Origin: Schistosoma mansoni
Taxonomy: Eukaryota; Platyhelminthes; Trematoda; Strigeidida; Schistosomatidae
Assembly (NCBI RefSeq): GCF_000237925.1
Contig: NW_017386028.1
Span: 1,240,001-1,304,000 of the forward strand
Length of the DNA: 64,000 nucleotides
Reading direction: 5' to 3'
A model generated the notes under the pieces. It was not told where the DNA came from. It worked only from the letters and a program-made list of their open reading frames with translations, and did not search any database. Positions within the stretch are counted from its first letter, which is position 1, and each line of letters opens with the position of its first letter. Below are positions 1-11,436 of the stretch, one piece after another. The translations under genes and the position numbers were made by a program.

Positions 1-215
1 TGAGGCGTCATAATTCTTCATTCCACTCCCAGGGCAGAGTTTAATTGGTTTAGTTTTGTTCAATCGGATTAGCGTTTATTAGCAAGAATCTTTTCTACGG
101 TATAGGGTTTCTGATCTTATGCCCAATCTTCCTCCTTTACTCGGGCTTGGGATTGGCAGTAACTCTAGAAGAGCTAGAGGCGGAGTTAAAGGCTTGTATT
201 GCTCATGATTTATTC
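1..215 (+). repeat. Interspersed repeat, 'GGCGTCATAATTC' family, copy 1
   Basis: The first 215 bases match a repeat seen again at 14505-14775, partly at 5640-5757, and with its head only, inverted, at 25250-25345. Shared landmarks in order are GGCGTCATAATTCTTC, a CAGAGTTTAA block, CCAACCTTCCTCCTTT and an AGAGCTACAGGCGGAGTT-like end (here AGAGCTAGAGGCGGAGTT). No coding capacity is visible. The left part may lie outside the window. It is probably a non-autonomous retroposon or a LINE end; the family name is not recognised. Confidence 0.7.
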
Positions 216-2006
216 CACCAAGGTCGTAAAAATAAGAATTCAGTTAACTATATAACCACGAAAAGACTTAAATGCTGATCTATTTACTAAATATTAAATA
301 AACGAAGAGCTAATGTCTTGTCCATTATGTTTGTGATTTATAACATTAACGTGACGGTAAAAGGAAGATTGATGTTCGGGTCATAATGACAATAAGACTG
401 CAATACAATAAACAAGCCATGACGACCTTCTATTACTATCTATGAATTTAACTGACTATGATGGACATTATAACACACGAAGCAGAATTGTTAGCAATCT
501 TCTTTAGCTATGATCCATATTCTTATGGAACTAAATAATTTAAGAAGGGTACTGAATCCACAAAGTAGTGAAATTCCTCATCCGATACTCCTAGGAACTA
601 GAGTTATGGAAGCAGTTTCATTGGTCACGACTTGTTCTCCGAGGCCTAAAGTAGGGTATTTTGTCCGAAGCATGGAAGATACTACCCCGTAGCAAACCTC
701 CATTACGAACTGATTTTCTGGTTACCTCAAAAGAGAATACTGATCACAGTGAATGCAACTGAAAAATATTAATCCATATATTTATATTAAGTAACGATTA
801 CTTTCTATGCTTTATAAATGCAGATGACTGGTGTTATTCTGTTAAACGTTCAAGCAAGATTTGACTTGTATTGAGACATACTAAATGAATTTCATAATCG
901 AAATCAATAGTACCAGCTAAAAGAAAAACTGTGGTCAAAACATTAAAGATATTTTGATCTTCGCATATTTCGAATATTACACGAAACATCTAATGAGTGT
1001 GAACATAAGAAGGCATTCATCAAAAAGTACAAGAACAAAAGTCGAAAACCGTATATGAAAATTTGTAGAGCTATTAATATTTAAAACTAGATTTCGACGT
1101 TGCCTAATTACAACTTAGTACAGACTTCGGATATGACATTTACTAGTTTACATCAGTCTTCACAAAATTAAGAGCACGTAAATGAAAAAGCACGTTGCAG
1201 GGACGTAGCCTCGATCTTTTTATTTTTAACATATATATATATATGGACAATGAGTTGACATAATTCATCTAAAAGACTATGTCTACCACTTTACAAACCG
1301 CAAGCCGTTTATACGTAAAAGCAGTGCCACACATTTAATTACATGAATAAAACCGGTTGGTTTACTGAAAATAGGTTCGAAGGTCTAATTCTCAATTTAA
1401 AATCGTTCTCAAATCAAGAACACTTAAAAGAGGATCGAAAGAATTTTGAGGTATCGCAAAAAATTGGCTGTTAGATTTGCTTTCCAAAAGCCACTTACAA
1501 ATTAAGTTCGAACATACAAAATATTGGGCATTGTGTACTGACTAAATGCTCTTCCTTGAATGTAAACAGACAATGTTAATTTTTGCATGTTCCATAATTT
1601 GCAGTACAAAAACGTACAATCTACTTTAAAATTTATAAAATGTTAAAGATGTGAAACGAAAATAGTTGTCTAAGGAATATGGTACCTGTAATTAGTGCGA
1701 CAACAACTAAGCAACGGTCTTTCAACTGCATTTCGAATGATAAAACAATAGTAAGCTATCCCTATCAACATCATTTAGTTCGCTCAAACAACTCAACAAG
1801 TAAAAATAGCCTGCTGGTGATATTTCAGAATATTTTGCTGGTAATGTTTGAGTGTTTCAGGCTTTATTTTGAAGCTTGATGCGTCAGTCGTATAATTCTG
1901 TGAAACTGTTTATCAGATTCTAGTAGTTTCTAAATCGTTTGAATTGTCACCCAGCCGTATTCAAATAATCTATAAAACAGATTCAGATTTAGATTTGTGT
2001 AGTAAG
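216..2006. other. AT-rich non-coding stretch, nothing recognised
   Basis: No frame of convincing length or composition and no match to the window's repeat families was seen. It could be intergenic or an upstream intron of the CEP120-like gene, whose first exons must lie at or before this stretch. There is a short (AT)n run near 1231-1244. Confidence 0.5.
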
Positions 2007-2074
2007 GACGGAAGACATATGACCGATGTTAGCCCTTCCCTAGTGAGCTGTGATTGCAGCCTGGAGTAGAACTG

Positions 2075-2150
2075 ATCCTCATCGTCGTCGTTGCTATCAT
2101 TAATGTGTGCATTACATTGGATAAAATTCATTGTGATCCCCTTGGATTAT
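2075..2150 (-). mobile_element. Fragment of RTE-type LINE (family B), endonuclease region
   Basis: The stretch around CATTGGATAAAATTCATTG matches 13930-13990, where the minus strand encodes NFIQCYAPKNDAND of the family B LINE endonuclease. Only about 75 bases remain. Confidence 0.6.
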
Positions 2151-2179
2151 GATAAGAAGAGGGATTTGAAAAGCTAGAC

Positions 2180-2451
2180 CCTTTTTCTCTGTCCTACATC
2201 AGATTAAGAGGTGATCTGATCTCTTTCACTTCCTATCAGATAGGTACAACACATGGGACATAGCGGGCGAGTGGAGAAACCAAAAACGAACAAAATACCC
2301 GTGGCATACAGGTTTCATCACCGGGTCATCAATTCGTGGAACCTGTTACATGAAGCAGTGTTATATGAACCTTTAATTGACTCATTCAAGAAAACACTAG
2401 ACGCTCACAGCTTACTAGGGGAGGGCTAACATCGGTCATATGTCTTCCGTC
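2180..2451 (+). mobile_element. CR1-like LINE, C-terminal end of reverse transcriptase
   Basis: Read in several frames, this shows the typical C-terminal tail of CR1-type polyproteins: an LRLRGDL-like block, then a V-N-S-W-N-L-L-P-like block (GTCATCAATTCGTGGAACCTG), then S-F-K-K-T-L-D. The frame is broken. The 3' side runs into the gap at 2452. Confidence 0.6.
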
Positions 2452-2651
2452 NNNNNNNNNNNNNNNNNNNNNNNNNNNNNNNNNNNNNNNNNNNNNNNNN
2501 NNNNNNNNNNNNNNNNNNNNNNNNNNNNNNNNNNNNNNNNNNNNNNNNNNNNNNNNNNNNNNNNNNNNNNNNNNNNNNNNNNNNNNNNNNNNNNNNNNNN
2601 NNNNNNNNNNNNNNNNNNNNNNNNNNNNNNNNNNNNNNNNNNNNNNNNNNN
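2452..2651. other. Assembly gap (200 N)
   Basis: Exactly 200 N, like the three other gaps in the window, so it is a placeholder and its true length is unknown. Open frames running through it are meaningless. Confidence 0.99.
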
Positions 2652-2859
2652 GAAAACAGGTAACCAGTTGTCAATTTTGTCTGTATTGCAGTTCGATTAT
2701 GAGTATAAGTAGGTTTTTAGATAACCATTTATTGATTTCTGTTAGATTTTACTTAATGTAATCTTTTTGAAAAGACTGTCTTGCAGAAAATGTAGAATTC
2801 TCATCGACTGAAGTAATTTGGACATGCTATTATATCTAACTACTGCCAACCTCGATAGT

Positions 2860-3297
2860 CAATGTTGCTTGGTGTAGAAGTGAGCTGAAAGGAAGTTAAG
2901 GATGTCCAAACCAAGACTTGACGCCAGTCCATGGACTAATTGATTATTAGTCTAGAATGTGGACTACCCGGTTGGCGTCGGCGCGATAACCGTTTTTATT
3001 GGCTACAGAGTTTGGGTGACATGGTTTAGAGTTATTCACGATGGCGCAGATGCACTTGTTAGTTATCTTTCGATCATGAATTTCGGTAGTCCTTTATATA
3101 TAACTTTCCTTTGCCTTTTGATACATATTCCTGATGTTAGGTCTTTTTCATCATAAGTGTTACTACATTATTTTAATCCCTGTACTACCCATCTTGTTAA
3201 TTAAACGTTCTGGTGCTAATGTGGTATGGTAGCTTGGAGCAAAGCATATCTATGTCAAGCTCGACGTTGATTATAGCCAACTGACTGACTCTCACAT
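2860..3297 (+). mobile_element. SR2-like RTE LINE, 3' end fragment
   Basis: Matches the last codons and 3' UTR of the full SR2-like element at 21047-24997: a GGTGTAG...AGGAAGTTAAGG block (the G-W-K-K-A-R-G-G-Q-T-K-T-W region), a GATGGCGCAGATGCA block, a GCTAATGTGGTATGG block, and a terminal ACTGACTGACTC repeat. It is heavily decayed and 5'-truncated, as is usual for LINE debris. Confidence 0.7.
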
Positions 3298-3689
3298 CTC
3301 AAATATATTTACCTGAAATAATGGTAATAAGTAATAAGTGATAAAAGTAAATATAGTATTAATATTAGTTATATAGTCGAGTCGCCATATCTCAGAAGCA
3401 TTGACAAATGAAATCAGTCACTTGTCAATAAACCAAAACATGGAGTAAAGATCCATAAGTTCAAGATAGTGCATTTTGCGTTGAGACAATTAGAAACCAA
3501 AATAACAGGATAGATAGTAATATCGTTTATAGTGAGAAACAAAATATACCAGAAATATGGTTCAGGAAATAACGAATGAAATTGTGAACTAAAAACTAAA
3601 AGATAAAAATTAGACTCAGAATCTATGGTCAGATAAAAAATGTTTTACATTTCCCATTCAATGAATGTGAAAGGTGTTATGCCATTTGC

Positions 3690-4010
3690 CCTGTTAATTA
3701 TCGTTTGGCGTGATCTCCAATCAGGACACTGACTTATATAACTTTAGCCCTGTGCTAAACCCATGACGCGCTAACCAGTACGAGCAGCCTAGAGTCAACT
3801 CTGAATCTCTATTTGTTCATCTTGACTACCCCTGTTCGTTTAAGTCCAGAACACAATCTCAGCTTCCACTGTATGAATCATATATTTCAGATATGCTCAG
3901 TTTATATACAGGCAAATCAGACCGCATCATACCATAAAATAGAAAATAAAAATTATGTAAGACCAATCCAAAAGTGGTTGTGAGTGTGAGACTGTAACTA
4001 ATAGATTGGG
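3690..4010 (-). repeat. Interspersed repeat 'CTGCTCGTAC', copy 1
   Basis: The reverse complement matches 61190-61470. Shared blocks are TATTTTATGGTA(T/C)GATG, a GTGTTCTG(G/A)ACTTAA block, GACTCTAG(G/A)CTGCTCGTAC and ACGATAATTAAC-like sequence. No protein-coding capacity is seen. Class not recognised. Confidence 0.6.
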
Positions 4011-5639
4011 AATAAATAAAGAGTAAAAAATCGTATAATAATAGCCAGTAGGCCAAATGAAGGCTTATAATAAGAGAAATATAAATATATATGATCTAAT
4101 TACTTAATAGCCATACAATACGAATAAATATATAATAACAATTCATAAGTAGTTCCCAATAGTTATCGTTCACTTACTTTTCGTTAGGATACAACAAAAG
4201 AAACAATAAAAAGAAAGCTAAGCATATGATGTATGGTGTACTGGCGACCTTGAGTGACTTATCAGCCAATTGGAAAACAATGTTTGGTTGTAAAATAATT
4301 TATAATAGATAGTGGTAAAATTAAAATGGATACAGTTTAGAAATGATTGATGGACCGCTACATATTGAATTATTAATTGTAGTAAACGAGAATGGGCTGT
4401 GGTTACGAATTAGCAGTTGGGATAAAGTAGGTGTTGGGTGTCATGGTCAAGAATCACATTAAGTAATTAAGATTAAATTGGAAGAATATCTGTAAACTAT
4501 GTTGGTGAAAACTTATGCAGATTGTTCTTTGAATTCAAAACTCTAAAACTTTAAGGTTACCTGAGAGACTGTTTATCAATGTTAGGGAACGCTGACGTTG
4601 ATAGATCACTCGAACACCCCTACCTGTAATCTGAATCCCATCAAGTACGGACAGTGAATAATAAGCATTTCATATAAAATATACTTCAGAAGCAGTTATT
4701 TTATTTAATTTAGCTTAACAACACGTAACATTCACTGTATTATTGCGCAACAAGTATATTTGTCGATTCCAAGCACCTCAAGAAACTGAATACAGGTAAT
4801 TTTCACTTAACTGTTACAAGGTGAGGGTCACTATCTCTCAAATTTTGGGCAAAGATCAAATCAATTCGTTGATATTCTATAGTTTTAACAAATTAAGAAG
4901 TCAGATAAAGTTTATAAGCCTATGATAATTAGATTTTCAGTAAAAACAATAAATTCAAAAAATTCTTGCTGACTACCGTATTTAGTCTTGAGTTAAACCT
5001 TTTGAAAATAGTTAATTACTGACATCTCATATCTGTAGCTCTATTAAAAATGAAGTATAGAAACAAAGCCTACAACGAATTCGTCTTAAACACAAATGAT
5101 GCAAACATTTAAACCTGAAGTTTTGCATCGTAGACCGACTTCTGTTAGGTAATCGTTTAAAGCTAAAAGGTATTGGACCGCTATTTCGTCCCGAAATGAG
5201 TTTCCACTAGTAGGTAACCAGTTTAAACCCGGTTCAACCACCTACTTTAGTTTGGGTACATAAATAGCATCTATCTTTATTTACTTACGCCTGTTATTTC
5301 TTCGTGCAACATAGGCCACCAACCAGAAATCTCCACAGCCATCATACAAAAAATATGTTTCAAAACCGAGTACACAAATTTAAACCTAGTAAATGAGCTA
5401 CATTATAAAAAAAGTTTTGCAACACTTTTTTAATGTCTTGTTTTATCAATTTATATGATTCTGTTTTTTCACATATTTGTTAAGGATTTCACTGTATCTA
5501 TTGGTAAATTTACAATGAACATACATACACATGTAAATGTATTAGGTATACAACCTTGTACAATATATCGGATTTATCTCAACATATATTAACCATAAGT
5601 AATTGTCATAAAGTTTTATCTTTAAAACCATCTTCATAT
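4011..5639. other. AT-rich stretch upstream of the first recognised CEP120 exon
   Basis: No convincing exon, RNA gene or known repeat was recognised. The CEP120-like gene should have earlier exons (first C2 domain) in this direction, so part of this is probably intron. Confidence 0.4.
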
Positions 5640-5757
5640 CATTGATTATTCTGGTTAGCGCATTTTTAGGATGAGGTTGCTGACCCCTTGCCCAACCCTC
5701 CTCCTTTGTGTGTACTTGCGACCGGTAATAACCCTAGGAGAGCTACAGGTGGAGCTA
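5640..5757 (+). repeat. Interspersed repeat, 'GGCGTCATAATTC' family, 3' part (copy 2)
   Basis: Carries only the 3' half of the repeat at 1-215 and 14505-14775: the GGTTAGCG, CCAACCCTCCTCCTTT and AGAGCTACAGGTGGAGCT landmarks. It ends about 65 bases before the splice acceptor of a CEP120 exon. Confidence 0.65.
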
Positions 5758-5823
5758 TATCATTTATGAATGATAAGTATGTATATATATAATTTGAATA
5801 GTTTTTTTCTTCAAATTTACAAG

Positions 5824-6178
5824 GTTTGGCTATGAGCCTATCAGAAGCTGATTTAATACCTCGTGTTTATAATTCAGAAGAAGATAATCAACACTTTTCA
5901 CTACCTACAACTATGACAAATATACAATCAACAAATATCACTTGGTATACAATTGGTCCAAGACGTTTAGCAAAAGAATATTTTATGTTAACTTTTCAAT
6001 TTGAAGAAGCGTTTAAATTAGAATCATTAATTCCAATTGAACAAAGTTTATGTTCAGGTGAACATATTGGTGGATTTCATTTTACTTGTGAATTATTTGG
6101 TATTTCAATTTATTCTAATCAATTCAGTCAATTAATGCAAGTGAAATTCAGTCCAACCGAACAAACTTTCTATATTAA
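5824..6178 (+). CDS. CEP120: CEP120 homologue, internal exon (CEP120 N-terminal / DUF3668 region)
   Basis: CEP120 is a daughter-centriole protein needed for centriole elongation and ciliogenesis; in a fluke it would serve ciliated cells (miracidium, flame cells, sensory endings) and sperm. The exon follows a T-rich tract and an AG at 5822-5823 and ends at a GTAAGT donor (6179-6184). It encodes about 118 residues. W-Y-T-I-G, then A-K-E-Y-F-M-L-T-F-Q-F and G-G-F-H-F-T-C-E-L-F-G-I-S-I match the vertebrate CEP120 pattern that ends in Y-S-L-L-G-N-D-V. It ends in phase 2, and the next exon at 10203 starts with the one base needed. An ATG lies at 5832, but family members have about 100 further residues (a C2 domain) upstream, so this is taken as internal. 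Recognised from memory of the family, without alignment. Confidence 0.75.
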
Positions 6179-6359
6179 GTAAGTCTTTTTTATTTGAAAA
6201 GAAAATATTTAGCTATGATAAACTTTGATTGATTTCATTCACGAATTAAACACTGATTTCTAGCTAAATAAAGTAGGAGAATTTATGCTACAGTGCTAGA
6301 GTGTTTAATTCAAATAAACGGTAATGGGAATTTATTACATAAAACCAAACAAAATGTAT

Positions 6360-6560
6360 TTTAACAGTTAAATTCACGAGTCAATCTAAGCTAAACCACC
6401 ATTGGAAACCTGGAAGCGTTGGATGGCTGTTTCGTCCTATTATAGGACTCCTCAGCAGTGTGCATCTACTATCCCGCGCGCGGTACTTGAACCCAGGTCC
6501 TTAGGTCTCGCGCGCGAATGCCTAAGCTCTAGATAACTGAGCCGGAATTCTAATGGTGTT
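6360..6560 (-). mobile_element. SM-alpha-type SINE with hammerhead motif (divergent copy)
   Basis: On the minus strand the order is: pol III A-box-like GGCTCAGTTATCTAGAGC (6526-6543), B-box-like GGGTTCAAGTACC (6482-6494), then a hammerhead core and a short body. This is the layout of SM-alpha, a tRNA-derived schistosome SINE known to carry self-cleaving hammerhead ribozymes. The edges are approximate; no target duplication was identified. Confidence 0.8.
6415..6470 (-). ncRNA. Hammerhead ribozyme-like motif, divergent
   Basis: Minus-strand core CTGAGGAG (6448-6455), stem II GTCC/GGAC enclosing TATAATA, then GAAAC (6429-6433). The core follows CUGANGA...GAAA, with G at the variable position. 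The bases around the expected cleavage site read ATC rather than GTC, and stem I pairing looks weakened, so activity is doubtful. Confidence 0.65.
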
Positions 6561-7029
6561 AATGTCTAACTTCAATCGATCCATGATCTTGCGCGACCCT
6601 TAATCCATTATCCGAAGTGGATAACTGTCTCACCCGACACGGATTGAACTCCACTGGTTACTGCTTCTCACAAGAACTTCAAGAAATCCAGCTTGAAGCT
6701 AGTCACTAATGAGCACATGATTATTATCAGTATGGGGTTTGGCTAGTGAATTCAACCGTTAAAATGCTACGATCTACACAGGTCGCCATACTGATAAATG
6801 AAAAGGCCGAAATGCATGAAAACGATTGAAACATATTACAATTTAACAGAAAAATAAACAGTATGAAACATTATAAATGTCATGTTGTGAAGTATATATT
6901 GATTTATTATAACAATGATGACTTATCCAGTTGGATTTACTACTATTGAAGTTATTCACTCATTGCGTAGTGCCATCTAAGTTTAAACCTCACTGAAACC
7001 CTTGACCATTCTTACTAGCTGTTTTACTG

Positions 7030-7720
7030 GTTAACCAATTTCAAGTTACCGTATTCCATTAGCACCGTGAGATGAAATTTTTAGGTCAGATTGCAGAGTA
7101 GTTGAGGTAGTAACAGTATTATTGGTAAAAGAAAAGACTTGGTATGGATGATAAAATTCTAGAAGAAAATATAGAGTGATGAAATGAAATTTATGGAACA
7201 TTTAGAAACTTTGGATCTGAAAAAAACAAGGGTTGGATGAATTTTTGACATTCCAAACGATTTTGAACCATGACATTCAAATTTACAATAATCACGCGGA
7301 CCTCACACTAGTAGTACACGCTTGTTAACATTATTCAGTCCAATTGTTATTAACTCAATGGACTGATGCCATGTTTTTTTTGCCCACCCCTAGCTTTCTT
7401 TCAGTCTACTTCTACACTAGACGATATTCCTCATAACAGTAGGTTGTGATTGGGCATACATAAAATATATGCCAACCACTTCAGTTGATGAAGACTCACT
7501 ACCTCATCAGTCCATTTACCATCATTACACACTATCCTAACCTCATCATTGCTCATTCGGTAATCCCAAAATACTCAGACGATGCTTCGAAGACACCTAT
7601 GATCAAATAATAGTAACCTCAAAATAACCTTTATTATTAATGAACCATGATTCACAGCCATAGCGTAGAATCAAGCGAACTGTTGCATAGCTATGCTAAT
7701 TGATTCAGTATGATCGTGCA
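7030..7720 (-). mobile_element. SR2-like RTE LINE, 3' end fragment
   Basis: The minus strand matches the C-terminal coding part and 3' UTR of the full SR2 copy (compare 21090-21790): CATTCCAAACGATTTTGA, CCACCCCTAGCTTTCTTTC and ATGCTTCGAAGACACCTATG blocks in the same order. Coding is broken throughout. An old 5'-truncated insertion in the CEP120 intron. Confidence 0.75.
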
Positions 7721-7984
7721 CTGTCTTTTAAATATCAGACTGTTGAAAAAACTACAGTAAACCTTACACAGAAGTTTTATATTCTTTAGAACCCTTTCAA
7801 CAAGACTTATTTGGGAGCCGTTTAAAAATGATTGGTGCTTGTGCGATTCAAGTCCATTTCACCTTGTTTCAAATTCAAAAACGTCACCAATTAGCTGTCT
7901 GGGTTAATCGGCATGAAATATAGGTCTAGGATTTTGTTGTGACTGCTTTTAACCGGTTTACTGTAAATTAATCTGTTTTTCAGT

Positions 7985-9800
7985 TATTGAGATCACATTC
8001 ATACTTAAAAACTCTCCAAGTATGTGGAAACTCTTTAAAAAAATACAGGTGACTGGCACATTAGAAGAAATAACCAGTTGAATGTTTGTGACTCAAATAA
8101 GTCTTTTGTACGTCAGTCATCTGATGTCATGCTCTCTATATCCACAGGCTTAAGGAATAGCTGCGTTCCTACGTTCACTGAAACTTATGTCCGAAAATAT
8201 CTCAAGTCACTTAATTCACCCCAATGTTTAGGACCTGATGGAATCCCAAACCTCCTTTTTAAAAAATGTCCTGACATTCTATGTTATCCATTCACGAATA
8301 TCTTTAACAGATCCTTCTCAACTAATCTCATATCGAAAATGTGGAGAAAGATAAAGATATTCCCTATACCTAAGAAAGTATATGATGATAAGAATGTGAG
8401 ATTTAGACGCATAGCAATAACTTCAACTGTCCTCAAAATAATGGAAAAATTATTGATACTCCCACTTCAACCTGTTATAAAAGAGCACATTGATCCGTAT
8501 CAGTTTGCTTACAAATACAAAAGAAGCACCTTACATGCGATTACTCTTCTGCATCACAATATAGTGCTCAGCTTAAGAAAGGGTAAAAAGTATGTTCGAT
8601 GCGCTTTTCTGGACTATACTTCTGCTTTGATTCTATCCCAGGACAACTTTTACTTAACAAGTTAATCAGCGTCAACACTGACAGCTGGATAACTAATTGG
8701 CTATATTCCTACCTCTCTGGAAGAGAACAGTACACTGTGTCTGGAGGAAAGTGTTCAACTTCTATAATGTCTCATGAAGGTGTGCTACAAGAAGCTGTTC
8801 TTTCACCTCTTTTTCTCCTTTTTTTCTGCATAATCTGCCATCTTCCACAGAAAACACTTTTATGAAATGTGAGGATGATCTCACTGTATGTATGCCAATT
8901 TCTTTCTCTTTACATCCCATAGAAATGAATAAGTTTTGTCTCGCATTGATTGGTGATCTGTTGGTAACGGAATCTTACTTAATCCGTTTAAATGTCAAGC
9001 TGTTAACTTTAGCCTGAGATATGGATAGCACCTATATTCTATTTCGGGATCCCATAATGCTTGTACCACTGGAGACTCCTTGATAAACACATTGTCGAAG
9101 GTTAATTATCTTGGTGTTACCTTTTCCTCTGATCTCTCTTGGTCTTCTCATGTTTTATTGTTATCGAAGAAAGTTTTCCGCCTGGCTTACTACATAAAGG
9201 GGCTGCATGATTTTGGTATTATTCGACATTTACTCTTACAATTTGTCAATTCCTGCATATTACCTATTGTTCTTTACTGTTCTCCATTATTCCTTCCCGG
9301 GCTCCTGAGAAAAGACTTTTCTGTATTGTGGGGAGTGCTGAAAATGGCTATCAAGGTATGCGGTGAATCTTTTGAGGTCATTATTAATATGGTTGTGGAT
9401 GGACATCTACAGTCTTGCAAACGCCTGTCAGGTGTTATCTTATCAGATACTAACCATCTCCTTCATTCATATCTTTCTCCTTGTATAACTTCTGGTAGAA
9501 TGAGACCTAAATACATTAAAATCCATGCACGCAAGCAAAGGTATAAAAGTTCTATGATGCCTTACCTAGCAAATATACTCTGTGACGAACAGGTTGTTGG
9601 AGTTAACTTAGTCAATAACTTGTATTCTTAAACATTTCTAATTTGGAAAGTTGTACAGATTCAGATTTTTTCCACACTTTCTCTTCTCTTTTTTGTTTTT
9701 TTATTTTGTAAAAGAAACTTGTTGAAATACCTCGTGCTGAAAGTTCTATATCGTACCAAAATATAATACTGAGTAAAGCCAATAATAATAATAATAATCA
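7985..9800 (+). mobile_element. CR1/Jockey-type LINE (SR1/Perere-like), 5'-truncated
   Basis: Encodes the reverse transcriptase part of a CR1-type LINE: N-S-P-Q-C-L-G-P-D-G-I-P (domain 0/1) near 8210, P-Y-Q-F-A-Y-K...R-S-T-L-H-A near 8500, C-A-F-L-D-Y-T-S-A near 8600, a broken C-E-D-D-L-T-V catalytic block near 8870, and the C-terminal thumb and tail to 9631. The frame is lost near 8625 (one base short in the run encoding A-F-D-S-I-P) and by further stops near 8860-9080. The 3' UTR ends in (AAT)n at 9781-9797. The endonuclease is missing, so the copy is dead. Confidence 0.8.
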
Positions 9801-10202
9801 AATGTTCCCCAATTTTATGTATAACTAGCTGAACTAATTCGCTTAAGACTACAAGCGCTAATCAACAGTAATGATCCAATTATTCCAGGCGATCAGAGTG
9901 ATTTGTTTTCCTGTCAGAAAATAAAATCATTAATAATGTAATCAGATTTATCTAGTCTATAGATCATCAAATAATTCAAACCCGTAGATTTCAATTGACT
10001 TTTAAGACTAATTGTTAAAACTTATAATCTTGGTGAATATATTTCGAGAGCCTTCTGAACAAACCTTCTTCAGCAGTTAACACTGTTCTAATAATCAGAC
10101 AACTGTTCCCAGTTATTTTTTTAGAGAACTTTTAAGATCAGTTGTGAGGTGACTTCCATTCCTCAATGTGCTATCTAATTGTATGTTTCTTCTTCTTTTC
10201 AG

Positions 10203-10371
10203 ATCAACAGTTGACATTCTGCGTATTTATTTTGTGCATATTACTCCATTAGTGATCAAATTTTGTTTTGGAAATCATGTATTAGCACATGCAACCGTTC
10301 CAATAGAACAACTAATACCGTTGAATGATCATGTACTACAGAATACTGCTGTATTAAATAGAAGTTTTGAT
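10203..10371 (+). CDS. CEP120: CEP120 homologue, internal exon
   Basis: A 169-base exon after a long pyrimidine tract and AG at 10201-10202, ending at a GTAAGA donor (10372). It takes two bases from the previous exon and ends in phase 0. The peptide S-T-V-D-I-L-R-I-Y-F-V-H-I then I-K-F-C-F-G-N-H-V-L-A-H-A-T-V-P-I matches the CEP120 segment R-S-S-V-x-x-L-R-x-Y-L, I-H-x-C-C-G-D-Q-x-L-G-S-T-E-I-P-L, the second beta-sandwich of the N-terminal CEP120 domain. Confidence 0.8.
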
Positions 10372-10729
10372 GTAAGACTCAATAGTTTACTCTTTCTTGT
10401 CCCAACTTAAATTAATCAGTTTTGTTAGTAATTAGTGTAAGAAACTATTGATTTATTTACTTACTTATTATCATATATTCACTTCGAATCTCCTTTCTAG
10501 ATAGTGTCGAATATACATTCATTTTTACAACCAATGCAAGAGGTTGAGATTGTTTAAATTTTATTTAAGAATAATTTTTTGAAATAATACGGGTGTTCAT
10601 CTGACACTATTTCATGATGATTCATTGAAATTAAAGGCTGCATAGCACAGATAAGATCATAAACCTGTAATATACCAGCGGAACGTCTGTGACTCAATAA
10701 CAAGAGTTCGCACAATTAATCTTCTCGTG

Positions 10730-10888
10730 AGATGGACTGTCCATTTCTGCTTACTATACTTGTGAATTAAGGCTATATCGAGGCAATACGCACAGTATGC
10801 ACATATGCCAATTAGAGACTGACCAGTTGCAGTCCTAACACATCGATGATAAGATTCAAACAAACAATACTAAATGAATTTAGATTGG
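10730..10888 (+). repeat. SM-alpha-related SINE body
   Basis: Contains CTTGTGAATTAAGGC, TATCGAGGCAATACGCACAG and GACTGACCAGTTGCAGTCCT, matching the right arm of the inverted pair at 42144-42266. No tRNA-like head or hammerhead remains here. It lies in a CEP120 intron. Confidence 0.7.
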
Positions 10889-11284
10889 AAGTATATTTTA
10901 TTCATTAGAATTCCCAGTGTTTTCTTGCGTTTAATAAAACAAATTATTATTTCTCCATTTGTCCCGTTTTTCATGTTTATTTATGAGTTTCAACTTAATG
11001 GTTTACTATGTTTTACATTATTTGCGTAAGCGATTTCAAGTAGCTCCGTTTCAATCATGTTATCTTCTTGTTACCGCTGAGTAAAAGAGAGTTCTTGGAA
11101 CTTTCCGTCCCGCCTCTAGTGTGGTTTATTTTCCTACAAACTATTGTTCATGAATGGTTTCAGAAATTGTGATCTTTTTATCATTTTACAGGCTTTATCT
11201 CAAGTTTTATTATTGTTGTTTTAATGTAGTTAAAATCAAAGTTTCTGAGTTGATTTCAGATTTTAATTTTTCTTCTCTCTTTAG

Positions 11285-11436
11285 CTTATCTCCGAAGAAT
11301 CTAGTCAACAGTTAACAGAATATCAAAGTAAGCATACTGAAGATAAACCACGTGTCAATATAAACATAACACTTCGCCGATATCCTGATACAAATACAAC
11401 ACAACGATCGACCATGACAAATAATATTAATAGTAA
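11285..11436 (+). CDS. CEP120: CEP120 homologue, exon running into gap
   Basis: Begins after CTCTCTTTAG in phase 0, as the preceding exon requires. It encodes L-I-S-E-E-S-S-Q-Q-L-T-E-Y and K-P-R-V-N-I-N-I-T-L-R-R-Y-P. The latter resembles the A-P-T-V-G-V-S-V-x-L-x-R stretch that closes the N-terminal domain of CEP120. The exon is cut by the gap, so its donor is unseen. The following low-complexity D/N/T-rich residues fit the poorly conserved linker of the family. Confidence 0.7.

Larger units (their letters stand above)
2007..2451. repeat. Inverted repeat flanking LINE pieces, ending at an assembly gap
   Basis: Bases 2007-2047 (GACGGAAGACATATGACCGA...) return as the reverse complement at 2411-2451 with only one or two differences, enclosing about 365 bases. 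The right arm is the 3' tail of a CR1-like LINE piece and stops exactly where the N run starts. So either two LINE ends lie head to head, or the region is a fold-back that troubled assembly. Confidence 0.75.
6179..10202 (+). other. CEP120 intron filled with SINE and LINE debris
   Basis: A 4.0 kb intron between two in-phase exons. It contains an inverted SM-alpha SINE (6360-6560), an inverted SR2 3' fragment (7030-7720) and a plus-strand CR1-like LINE (7985-9800). Confidence 0.7.

Noticed and set aside
1679-1879. 66-codon open frame as a gene
   Set aside because: Low-complexity AT-rich composition, no homology, no splice context.
2426-2712. Open frames on both strands through the N run
   Set aside because: Artefacts of untranslated N positions; the same holds at the other three gaps.
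3859-4056. Hydrophobic 65-codon frame (minus)
   Set aside because: Lies in the repeat at 3690-4010; the hydrophobicity follows from T-rich composition.
6482-6543. tRNA gene on the minus strand
   Set aside because: Same reason: the boxes belong to an SM-alpha-type SINE head and the arms do not pair fully.
9781-9797. (AAT)n microsatellite as an independent feature
   Set aside because: It is the terminal repeat of the CR1-type LINE, as at 37099 and 30500.
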